A stretch of 24,343 nucleotides of DNA, from positions 1-24,343 of the IMG/VR virus record IMGVR_UViG_3300029262_000082, one strand, 5' to 3'. This document shows, one piece after another, positions 6,602 through 13,440 of this stretch (position 1 is the first letter of the stretch; each line of letters starts with the position of its first letter). The notes beneath the pieces were generated by a model that was not told where the DNA came from, ran no database searches, and was given only the letters and a program-made list of their open reading frames with translations. Origin of the DNA: a virus. The position numbers and the translations under genes are program-made.

Positions 6602-8047
6602 TTAGAAAGGGTAGTAAGTGATCTGAATTTGTGCGGCTGCCGTAGCTGCTATTGACATAACATCATAAGTCATATCAGTGTAAGCACCTACAGCTGATAT
6701 TGGACCAGAAGATAGCGAAGTTCCAGGAACCTCATACACATTTGGTCCTTGTCCAGCATTAGCACCAACTAATGCTACATGAAGGGTAGTTGCTACAATA
6801 CTCTTCATAACAATTGTTAAAAGAATAATGTTGCCGCTGACTCCTGCGCTTTGGTAAGTGTTAGTGGAACCATCAGGTGTTGGACCTAACTTGGTTTGCG
6901 CACCAGCGTTCAATATGGCCATAGCACCAGAATTTCCAGACATTGTAGTGATCAATGCTGTTGAACCAAAGATTGCGTCTCTTGCTGATGCATTAGCTAG
7001 TAGTAGTGGGAACGCTGTAGAATTTGCAATCAACTCGCCCATTACGCTTTCATTACCTGCAACAACACTCATAGCGGCAGGGTTAGCTAACACAGCACCT
7101 AAGTGTGGGCTAGCAATCAAAGCAGCCTTAGCAGTAGGTTCAGTAAGTATAGCAACCATGCTAGCTTCGTTACCGGAAACTACAGCCATTGCATCACTAC
7201 TACTTATAACATCAGCCGAAGTTATTAGAGAAGGGCTTAGGTCATTAATATTAACCAATATGTCTCTAAGATTGGCAGCCAATGTACTTGAAGGTGAAAC
7301 ACCGTCTGGGCCAGTAACAACTGCCGCCCAAGTAGTAGGGTAAGAAGAAATTATCTTAACCGCTGAAGGAGTACCTACTACGATACCCCTTGCTTCATCA
7401 TTTACTTCTGCTAACGCAACTGCGCTTTGTGATATTAGATGCATAGACAAGTCACTGTTAGCTACAGTATGCATAGCAAATGTGTCAGAAGCTATGTTAC
7501 TCATAGCTGTGGCATCTTCTGTTATCAAAGCCATAGTTGGAGCACTAGCTACAGCTGCCTTAATAGCGCCTTCAAATGTTGAAATAGCTGCTGCAGCTTG
7601 AGTGTTATCTACAAACAAAGCCATTGATGCGTGCGTACCTTGAGGTATCTCACACATTAAATGTAGTATAGAAAGTATGTTAGTCTCGTAGTACTGGCTA
7701 GCTATGAACTCGGACCAAGATGTATCATTACCTTCTATTACATCTAAAGTAGACTTAGAAGCCGATACCATAGACATTGCAGTAGGTGATTTTACCATGT
7801 ACTGAATTGCTACTTTAGAGTCAGGGTTAGCCAATCCAAACGTAGCTTCAGTAGCAGTAGGTGACGTAATTAACGCATCCATAGTTACTGTTGAGTTTGC
7901 CATTCGTCTGACTTGCTCTCGCATACCCAGCAACGTACTTAAGTCTGACACCCTGCCTGCATCAGCTAGTAGTGCTTCGAGTGCAGCACCATTTGTTATT
8001 CCTGCTTCTACTGATTGTAATAGCCTAACGGCTCTTAGCATAGGCAT
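6602..8047 (-). CDS. Decapeptide-repeat tail/adsorption protein with a C-terminal globular domain
   Basis: 481 aa. Residues 1-48 form a helical cap (MPMLRAVRLLQSVEAGITNG and after). From about residue 50 to 380 the chain is built of units of about ten residues with the loose pattern S/N-P/x-T/S-A-M-x-x-V/I-x-A/S, for example DATAMSNIAS, DTFAMHTVAN and NESVMGELIAN. A less regular piece interrupts them at about 118-165 and about 245-280. Residues about 390-481 lack the repeat and look like a beta-rich globular head. Such decapeptide repeats occur in fibrous virion proteins of environmental phages and would form a solenoid or shaft. The ATG shares a base with the stop of the 231-aa fibre gene. 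A shaft-plus-head adsorption protein is inferred. Confidence 0.75.
   Translation of the reverse strand: MPMLRAVRLLQSVEAGITNGAALEALLADAGRVSDLSTLLGMREQVRRMANSTVTMDALITSPTATEATFGLANPDSKVAIQYMVKSPTAMSMVSASKSTLDVIEGNDTSWSEFIASQYYETNILSILHLMCEIPQGTHASMALFVDNTQAAAAISTFEGAIKAAVASAPTMALITEDATAMSNIASDTFAMHTVANSDLSMHLISQSAVALAEVNDEARGIVVGTPSAVKIISSYPTTWAAVVTGPDGVSPSSTLAANLRDILVNINDLSPSLITSADVISSSDAMAVVSGNEASMVAILTEPTAKAALIASPHLGAVLANPAAMSVVAGNESVMGELIANSTAFPLLLANASARDAIFGSTALITTMSGNSGAMAILNAGAQTKLGPTPDGSTNTYQSAGVSGNIILLTIVMKSIVATTLHVALVGANAGQGPNVYEVPGTSLSSGPISAVGAYTDMTYDVMSIAATAAAQIQITYYPF
6908..7900 (-). repeat. Coding region of about ten-residue protein repeats
   Basis: The repeats are visible in the protein (about residues 50-380 of the 481-aa product), with A-M or A-x at the same place of each unit and a hydrophobic residue three positions later. 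The DNA of the units has diverged; GCNATG and AGCNAT-type words recur, but no exact tandem copy was seen. This also explains the long spurious open frame on the opposite strand. Confidence 0.65.
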
Positions 8048-8742
8048 TAAATTAATCCTTTCGTTGTTAGGTAGGTAGAAAAACGAAGTTCTTCGTCTTC
8101 ATCTAATTCGTTTCTAAATGATTTTTCAACCATAGCATGAGCTTGAATTAAGTCATATGCGGGTAGTGTTAATAACCACTGACCTACAAATCCTACTGTG
8201 TCAGTGTTAAAACAGGTTTCATCATCTTCAGGCTCTGATTGTGTGGCAGTCCAGTTAAGCCTACCAATACCTTCTACAGTCACCATGTTACCAATGATAG
8301 GTGTTAAGTTCTTAACATCACCCCTATTTTCGTAACTAAAGTCTCCTATAAAAGAGCCAACGTTATCCAATGCAAATTGCAGTCCTGTAATTTCAGATAT
8401 AGCGTGTTCTGCTGGGTGGGTGTAAACAGTGTCTATAAAAACCGCACCCGCAGGTACATTGGTAAGCACCTGAGCATTTGTTACTTTGTCATCCAGTAAA
8501 GCCTGTAGCCCTGCTATTTCAGAGATAATATGCTGTGCTGGATGTATATATGGTACTAGCGTGTCCGTGAACAATGCACCATAAGGAACATCAGTAAGTA
8601 CCCGTGAAGCGTCTACCTTGCTTGCTATAGAAGCACTGCTTGAGTTTACTGTGGTTTCTAGTGCATCGACTCGGGTAACAACTGTTTGCGTTAAAGTACC
8701 AACATTATCTATCAATACTTGTACTTGTGCTGTTGTCGTCAT
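8047..8742 (-). CDS. Tail fibre-like protein with two internal repeats
   Basis: 231 aa. Residues 1-46 look like a coiled coil (VDALETTVNSSSASIASKVD). Two homologous units follow, at about residues 48-85 and 92-126, each reading VLT-D/N-VP-x-GA-x-F, then a D-T, then HPAxHxISEI-x-GLQ and LD. This unit is common in trimeric phage tail fibres and fibre shafts. Residues about 130-231 form a C-terminal domain with beta strands (NMVTVEGIGRLNW) and an acidic helix (KSFRNELDEDEELRF). The ATG shares a base with the stop of the upstream 63-aa gene. The sequence supports a fibre component; the receptor or binding partner cannot be told. Confidence 0.78.
   Translation of the reverse strand: MTTTAQVQVLIDNVGTLTQTVVTRVDALETTVNSSSASIASKVDASRVLTDVPYGALFTDTLVPYIHPAQHIISEIAGLQALLDDKVTNAQVLTNVPAGAVFIDTVYTHPAEHAISEITGLQFALDNVGSFIGDFSYENRGDVKNLTPIIGNMVTVEGIGRLNWTATQSEPEDDETCFNTDTVGFVGQWLLTLPAYDLIQAHAMVEKSFRNELDEDEELRFSTYLTTKGLI
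8365..8601 (-). repeat. Two tandem fibre units in the 231-aa gene
   Basis: Two copies of a roughly 36-residue fibre unit (VLTDVPYGALFTDT and VLTNVPAGAVFIDT, each followed by HPAxHxISEI). At DNA level they are similar but not identical, consistent with an old duplication. Confidence 0.65.
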
Positions 8743-8933
8743 TACGTGCCCCTACCTACGATTGTAGTTGAAAGCTTAACAAAGCTAGAAGCTACAGTAA
8801 GTATAGGTTCAAGTACTGCTGCTGCAATACGATCATCCAAACCATTCTGTAGCGCTGTGCTAGAATCAATTAAGCCTGTGGATTGTGTAGACAGGTTATC
8901 AACTGCTGCCTCTAGCGCTACGAGATCTGTCAT
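8742..8933 (-). CDS. Small coiled-coil fibre-associated protein
   Basis: 63 aa, MTDLVALEAAVDNLS and on. A heptad-like spacing of Leu/Val/Ala (LVALEAAVDNLSTQSTGLIDS, given here as positions 4-24) suggests a short trimeric coiled coil, followed by a hydrophobic second half without a clear membrane segment. The start overlaps the stop of the 55-aa gene (ATGA), and its own stop overlaps the next ATG (taATG). The chain of three overlapping genes suggests a fibre shaft split into several polypeptides. The family is not recognised and the role is inferred from neighbours. Confidence 0.65.
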   Translation of the reverse strand: MTDLVALEAAVDNLSTQSTGLIDSSTALQNGLDDRIAAAVLEPILTVASSFVKLSTTIVGRGT

Positions 8934-9097
8934 CGCGTTAGCCTCTCTGTCATTATTCGTTGTGTCTTAATAAGGTTAGCTGCAGCGGTGATAGCCTTAT
9001 CAGTACGAGGTACTTGAAGGAGTATATCACCGCTGCCCGTAATCTTACTGCCATTTATAGTCTTTATAGGAGTTGATCTTAGGGATTCAAATTGCAT
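8930..9097 (-). CDS. Small fibre-type protein with TING-GSGDI motif
   Basis: 55 aa, too short for common length cut-offs. It begins MQFESLRSTPIKTINGSKIT and contains KTINGSKITGSGDILLQ (residues 12-28), a phrase widely found at the start of phage tail-fibre modules. AAGGG lies about 7 bases before the ATG. The stop overlaps the start of the 63-aa gene by 4 bases. It fills what would otherwise be a gap of about 200 bases between two genes on the same strand. The presence of the gene is well supported by ribosome-binding site, coupling and motif; its role as a fibre piece is inferred. Confidence 0.72.
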   Translation of the reverse strand: MQFESLRSTPIKTINGSKITGSGDILLQVPRTDKAITAAANLIKTQRIMTERLTR

Positions 9098-9129
9098 AAT
9101 ATACCCTTAACCTAATCCAAACTTCTGTG

Positions 9130-9312
9130 CTACTTAGATCTAAAGCCATTTGGCTTCTCTATGTGAAGTCCAGCCTTGGTAGTTATTTCTAGTGTAATGG
9201 ATGGGCTTCCCTCTAGTACTTTAACACTAGCTATCAAGCTGCCATCCTCGTCTCTTATTTCTAGTGAGCTATTACTTTCACTCTTTCCACTTAATCGAGT
9301 CTTCAAACTCAT
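9130..9312 (-). CDS. Hypothetical 60-aa beta-rich protein
   Basis: 60 aa from the ATG at 9312. This start is preferred over one nine residues earlier because AAGGAG lies 6 bases upstream and the longer form would overlap the terminase. The protein has a polar N-terminus, then alternating strands (SLEIRDEDGSLIASVKVLEG, SITLEITTKAGLHIEKP) and a basic end FRSK. The VKVLEG / ITLEI pattern recalls CsrA in length and strand order, but the characteristic CsrA N-terminus and the conserved C-terminal Arg are absent, so I do not make that call. It lies between terminase and fibre genes. Function unknown. Confidence 0.62.
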   Translation of the reverse strand: MSLKTRLSGKSESNSSLEIRDEDGSLIASVKVLEGSPSITLEITTKAGLHIEKPNGFRSK

Positions 9313-9318
9313 ATGTTT

Positions 9319-9324
9319 CTCCTT
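9319..9324 (-). promoter_or_regulatory. Ribosome-binding site fixing the start of the 60-aa gene
   Basis: AAGGAG on the minus strand overlaps the terminase stop codon (TAAGGAG) and lies 6 bases before the ATG at 9312. Confidence 0.7.
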
Positions 9325-10903
9325 ACGACCAGTCTTCATAGTTCATACTTCCACCTGCAAACGCAATGTTGCAAGCATCAGATACATTATCTGCAAAGTC
9401 ATCGTGACCTGTAGCAGACCCTAGTGAAGATTGACCTAGCAATTCCCTAACTATGTACGCATAGTGTTCATGGTCTGAAGGTAGTAGTATCCTTCCCTCT
9501 TCAAAGTAGGGTATTGTTACCAAGAACCTAGAAAACTTATCATTGCCAGAAGTTCCATCTCTAGGTACTGGCTTGACGTTCACTGTCCCATCCTTTAGGA
9601 ATTGCTGGTTTAGGAATAGTCCACTTGACTTGTTTTCCATATAGAAACCTCTAGGCCTCAAGTTGGAATACGACTTGTCGTAGTTCATGCACTTCTTCCA
9701 AAAGTCTCTCATTGCTACTATGAGCTCTGGAGTCTCCCACTTATCTAGTACTACATCTAATAGCAGGAGTTGGCCTCTTCTATTTAAGCCCCACAAACAT
9801 GCTACTGTATAATCAGAGTATGTCTTGGTAGTGGATGCAGTATCAGCAGTAACAAAGGTGTACCTAATTGATCTTGGATCTAAGTTAACATTATTATAGT
9901 CACCAATCATGCCTATCTTTAGTGCAGCTTTACCCTTACCTACAGGCTGTCCCATATACTGTGAGTAGAATGTATAAGCATCCTTAGTACATAAGCCTAG
10001 TAATGTTTCAACAGTCTTACGTATAGCCCAAAAGCTTGAGACAAGTTGTAGATTGCCTTCAAACATTTGTTCTTTGTACTCTCTATGCTCACCAGCAGGT
10101 AGGTTGTATAAGATAGGTTCTACATGAGTGTATCCATATAGATCAATCTGCTTCTGATACCAATCAGTCGAGCCAGTTTCTGGGGTTATTATTCCAGGAA
10201 TATTCAGCCACTTGTAAGTATCATTACTGCCACCTTTCATCAAGAACCCACACAAGTCATCAGCATGCAGTCTTTGCATAATGATAGCTAAGGGAGTTGT
10301 TTCTGTAGCAAGTCTGGATAGTAGGGTGTTACTAAATCTATTGTTAATCTTGTCTCTCTCAGTAGGGGAATTAGCATCATCAGGCTTGATAACATCATCA
10401 ATAGCCATTAATCCTGCAAAGCCTTCTACTAGTGCACCACACCCTTTACCAGTCATCTTGCCAGTAGTAGGTATAGCATGTAAAACCCCAGCACTCATTG
10501 TACCAAGTCTCTCCACCGATTTCTTATTGTTGTCTATCACAACATCGGGAAACACTCGCTGGAAGTCAGGGTCAGACATTATAGTCCTTATGTAACCTGA
10601 GCATTCCGCTAAAACATCTGAGTTGAAGCCAGTTAAGATAGTCTGGCCGCTGGGGTTCCTCACCCAAGCAAATAGAGGTAGGAAGATACTTATTAATAAA
10701 GTCTTACCTGCTCTGGGTGGTATGTTGATTATCATACGCGTACACTTCTGGTCAATAAGCATCTGTATCGCATCAAATAATATAACGTAGTAATCAACAT
10801 GTAACAGTTTCTGTCCTGTCATGATCTTGAAACAGAACCTACTAAATTCTTGAAAGTCACCTTCTAAGTGGGCACGGAGAATTGCTACTTCAAATTCATC
10901 CAT
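9323..10903 (-). CDS. Terminase large subunit
   Basis: 526 aa from the ATG at 10903. A TTG at 10921, overlapping the upstream stop (TTGA), would add six residues; neither start has a clear ribosome-binding site. The N-terminal ATPase has Walker A IPPRAGKT (about residues 61-68), Walker B LMAIDD (about 165-170) and a following LHADD region. The C-terminal RNase H-like nuclease shows acidic residues at VTADTA (about 352-357), YSDYT and LLLDVVLD, and a late DDFAD. This motor cuts and pumps DNA into the prohead through the portal. It follows the likely small subunit, with fibre genes rather than the portal coming next. The length is normal for the family. Confidence 0.93.
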   Translation of the reverse strand: MDEFEVAILRAHLEGDFQEFSRFCFKIMTGQKLLHVDYYVILFDAIQMLIDQKCTRMIINIPPRAGKTLLISIFLPLFAWVRNPSGQTILTGFNSDVLAECSGYIRTIMSDPDFQRVFPDVVIDNNKKSVERLGTMSAGVLHAIPTTGKMTGKGCGALVEGFAGLMAIDDVIKPDDANSPTERDKINNRFSNTLLSRLATETTPLAIIMQRLHADDLCGFLMKGGSNDTYKWLNIPGIITPETGSTDWYQKQIDLYGYTHVEPILYNLPAGEHREYKEQMFEGNLQLVSSFWAIRKTVETLLGLCTKDAYTFYSQYMGQPVGKGKAALKIGMIGDYNNVNLDPRSIRYTFVTADTASTTKTYSDYTVACLWGLNRRGQLLLLDVVLDKWETPELIVAMRDFWKKCMNYDKSYSNLRPRGFYMENKSSGLFLNQQFLKDGTVNVKPVPRDGTSGNDKFSRFLVTIPYFEEGRILLPSDHEHYAYIVRELLGQSSLGSATGHDDFADNVSDACNIAFAGGSMNYEDWS

Positions 10904-10917
10904 GTTACTAATGTGAC

Positions 10918-11412
10918 TCAAGAGTCTAAGAATGCGGCAAGTAAAGTTACCCCATCTTCCTTATTAACCATCATCACCATAGCCTTATCAGACATAGGAG
11001 TTCCTTTACCTTCGGCTATTAGCCTAGATATTTCTTTAGATACGTTAATAATAGTATTTATGTCAGGAGGTGTTTCTTGTACATCTCCATTTATGTCTAC
11101 AAAGGAGCCTCCCTCGTAAGCTTCTTCTTGTATCTCGGCCATCTTTAGTATGCGTTCACTAATATGTAAGCCTTTGTCTTGCAGCTCTTGTGCCAGCAGC
11201 TCTTGATATCTCATTCTAATGATTGGATTATCTTTCACTACCTTCCTTAGAGACATAGCATTGTAGGTTACGCTCTTGTCTCTAGAAGCCTTATTGATGT
11301 TGCCTCTAGTACCTAACATAGCTAATGCAATATTCTCAAACTCTGTTGATAACTGTTCAGGCTCTTCTAATGTCTGTTTAGTATCTATTGAGATTTCTAT
11401 CTCTTTGCCCAT
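10918..11412 (-). CDS. Terminase small subunit (likely)
   Basis: 164 aa directly upstream of the large subunit with a 4-base overlap if that gene starts at TTG. Residues about 25-60 look like a helix-turn-helix (ALAMLGTRGNINKASRDKSV, then AMSLRKVVKDNP), followed by a helical central part (YQELLAQELQDKGLHISERI, about residues 69-88) that could mediate ring assembly, and an acidic middle. These are the features of small terminases, which bind the packaging site and regulate the large subunit. The sequence itself is not a textbook match, so the call rests on position and layout. AGGAGA lies before the ATG, downstream of the putative late promoters. Confidence 0.7.
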   Translation of the reverse strand: MGKEIEISIDTKQTLEEPEQLSTEFENIALAMLGTRGNINKASRDKSVTYNAMSLRKVVKDNPIIRMRYQELLAQELQDKGLHISERILKMAEIQEEAYEGGSFVDINGDVQETPPDINTIINVSKEISRLIAEGKGTPMSDKAMVMMVNKEDGVTLLAAFLDS

Positions 11413-11583
11413 TATGATTCTCCTAGTATAGTATAATGGTAAGCCTCTCCCATCCCCTCTCCCTAATCAGGCGGGGTAGTAACGGTTTTGGAAAAGGCTT
11501 ATCATTAGCACGTATTTTAAATACATTTTGAAATTAGCCCTTTTTACAGAAACTCTATCATTAGCACGTATTTTAAATACATT
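11413..11583. other. Largest intergenic region: late-gene control region
   Basis: 171 bases between the RNA polymerase and the small terminase gene, the longest stretch without a gene. It holds two identical 30-bp direct repeats (11500-11529 and 11556-11585, the second running over the polymerase stop codon) and then about 87 bases of leader to the terminase ATG. I see no convincing intrinsic terminator. The leader has a purine-rich run (GGGAGAGGGGATGGGAGAGG on the minus strand, 20 bases), which does not lie at ribosome-binding distance and could affect RNA structure or polymerase pausing. Confidence 0.6.
11500..11529 (-). promoter_or_regulatory. Putative phage RNA polymerase promoter, copy 2 (proximal to terminase)
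   Basis: On the minus strand the 30-base element contains AATACGTGCTAATGATA, preceded by an AT-rich part with the 13-base palindrome GTATTTAAAATAC. The T7 promoter core is AATACGACTCACTATA (16 bases before the start point). Here AATACG and the ATA end are kept with one extra base between. Identity with the other copy stops right after GATA, where transcription would start. A repressor or other protein-binding site is the alternative. Confidence 0.55.
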
Positions 11584-11585
11584 TT
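11556..11585 (-). promoter_or_regulatory. Putative phage RNA polymerase promoter, copy 1
   Basis: Exact 30-base copy of the element at 11500-11529, 56 bp away in direct orientation. It overlaps the last bases of the RNA polymerase stop codon. After the repeat the sequence reads GAGTTTC on the minus strand, so the predicted start point is a G in this copy and an A in the other. Confidence 0.55.
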
Positions 11586-13428
11586 ATACAAAGAATCGGT
11601 CAAGATTGTATAGTGTATCAGGCCTCCAACTGCCTAACGCTGGAGTTGGATCTAGCTTAATTGTGTATAAGTCCTCCCAGTAATCCTTTAGTTCATTTAG
11701 GTAATCCCTACTATAAAGCTCTACGAAAGTCCCAATAATTATCTTATAAAGAACATCCCTGTAGTTACAGTGGGTAGCAAACGAGTCATGGATAAATATC
11801 ATAGGCAAGCCTAACTCCTTCAAGCGTCTAGCAACCATCCTGAGGTGGGTAGCATCTAAGCTGTGTATTACATTAGGTGCAATGGCTGACTTGTGCTTGG
11901 CAGAGTTAGGTGTATCTACTGTAAAGTCTAGTATCTGTAACGTGAGTCTATCGCCACTACTTAACTTGCAGTCTAAGTCCAGTCTAGACCCCTTAACCTT
12001 CCTTTGCAAACAAGTAAACCCATCAGGAGTAGGCCAGCGTATCTCTACATTACCTATGTTTGAGATAGTATGGGCACAGTTACTTACCCAATCTACCGCT
12101 GCCTGTAGTGGACCTAGAGTAATGCTAAGCTGTCTGTATAGCTCACACCCCAGCCTGCTAGTCTCCCCTCTTTCTAGTCCCTCCCCTACCTTTACATACT
12201 CAAACAGATCTGGATCCCAGAACTGCTCAGCACCGAACAACTTACCCATGTGATCCATAGAGGTCATCATAGTTGCATTGTATCCCCAAGTCATAACAGG
12301 AATCTTAGTAGCCTTCCTAGTCGCCAAATACTGTTCCTCTGGCGGCAGTGTGTCCTTCCAATCGCTAGCTACCTTCTCATATATATCTAGCTCATGCTCT
12401 TCTTTATGCATGCCCAAATGCTTGGTAATAGCGTTTGATCTAACCACAGCAGACCAATGCTGTAAGCCAGAACACCTGCCGTCCAGTGGTATGAAGGCAG
12501 GTATAGCCTCCAAAGGATCAGCCAAATACCTACGGATAAGGTCGGCACAAGCCATGTAGCTGTAAGGTTTATCAGCTTTCTTCCATTCATTCTCGTAATT
12601 CTCTGGTTTTGATGCATGACTAGCCATCGTAAAAACATCCCAATCCTGCTCAGAGTATCCTCTTGCAGCTTCCTTCAGAGCTTCAAATCCATCCTCATTA
12701 AGTGGTAATGCGTAAGTAGGTATTAGTAGGGCCTTCTCATGATCTGCCCCTTGTGGAGTAAATCCGCATGTAGTATCTGTGTACATTCTTCCACGGCTAT
12801 CAAGAAAGTAAGGGAACTTAAACTTATCCTTGGCCATCTTATGAGCTGCCTTCATAGTCCTGTTATACATATAGTATGAACTGGACTTATCAAACTCTGG
12901 AGGAAACTTATCTATTAAGCTAAGTGTGAAGCTATTAATTTCAAACTCTTCTTGAGCCATATCAGATGTTATAGCAGATACTTCCCTATTCATGATATTG
13001 CCTACACCACCACGTATGGGCGCTCTAGGTATATCTTCACCAGCTAGCTTAGGATAGGAGATAGCACTTTCAGGCGCTCTCTCACAGTCTAACTCTAGCT
13101 CAAGGAACTTCTTAGTGGGCATTACTACCCTCTCGTCAAACCCTCTCTCTAGTGTTATGTACCCAGCTAACTCCATCTCACCCATGAACCTTAAAGCAAC
13201 ATTGAACGCGTCAGTAACTTCCAACATCTTACGTGCAATGCGGGGCACTACTGAGTGGAGGGGAAGTTCAAAGTGCAAAGGGAGTGAGTATAAGCAATGC
13301 AAGTAAGCTCTTTCCCACCTGCCATTCTTATCCTTATCCCACCTTCTCTGGTTAATATCATTAGGCCTAGCAAACCCTTTAGGTCTACAAGGCTCTGGCA
13401 ACATAATGCCGCCATCTAGATTGATCAT
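11584..13428 (-). CDS. Single-subunit T7-type RNA polymerase, short form
   Basis: 614 aa. The catalytic residues are all present: FPYFLDSRGRMY (about 205-216), DGRCSGLQH with Asp316, RKATKIPVMTWGYN with Arg371, Lys375 and Tyr383, and HDSF with Asp548. These match Asp537, Lys631, Tyr639 and Asp812 of the 883-aa T7 enzyme. The N-terminus is about 220 residues shorter than in T7 and seems to begin where T7 residue 255 or so lies (LPEPCRPKGF), so the AT-rich recognition loop and intercalating hairpin of the T7 N-terminal domain have no clear equivalent. AGGAGG stands before the ATG. It is the last gene of the replication block, directly before two repeated promoter-like elements and the late genes. 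Confidence 0.93.
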   Translation of the reverse strand: MINLDGGIMLPEPCRPKGFARPNDINQRRWDKDKNGRWERAYLHCLYSLPLHFELPLHSVVPRIARKMLEVTDAFNVALRFMGEMELAGYITLERGFDERVVMPTKKFLELELDCERAPESAISYPKLAGEDIPRAPIRGGVGNIMNREVSAITSDMAQEEFEINSFTLSLIDKFPPEFDKSSSYYMYNRTMKAAHKMAKDKFKFPYFLDSRGRMYTDTTCGFTPQGADHEKALLIPTYALPLNEDGFEALKEAARGYSEQDWDVFTMASHASKPENYENEWKKADKPYSYMACADLIRRYLADPLEAIPAFIPLDGRCSGLQHWSAVVRSNAITKHLGMHKEEHELDIYEKVASDWKDTLPPEEQYLATRKATKIPVMTWGYNATMMTSMDHMGKLFGAEQFWDPDLFEYVKVGEGLERGETSRLGCELYRQLSITLGPLQAAVDWVSNCAHTISNIGNVEIRWPTPDGFTCLQRKVKGSRLDLDCKLSSGDRLTLQILDFTVDTPNSAKHKSAIAPNVIHSLDATHLRMVARRLKELGLPMIFIHDSFATHCNYRDVLYKIIIGTFVELYSRDYLNELKDYWEDLYTIKLDPTPALGSWRPDTLYNLDRFFV

Positions 13429-13440
13429 GTTGCCTCCTAG

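Noticed and set aside
6858-7343. 161-codon open frame on the plus strand
   Set aside because: It mirrors the Ala/Met/Val repeats of the 481-aa tail gene on the minus strand; it has no ribosome-binding site and lies wholly within a well-supported gene.
9130-9339. CsrA assignment and nine-residue extension for the 60-aa gene
   Set aside because: The typical CsrA N-terminus and C-terminal Arg are missing; the extension overlaps the terminase while the ATG at 9312 has its own AAGGAG.
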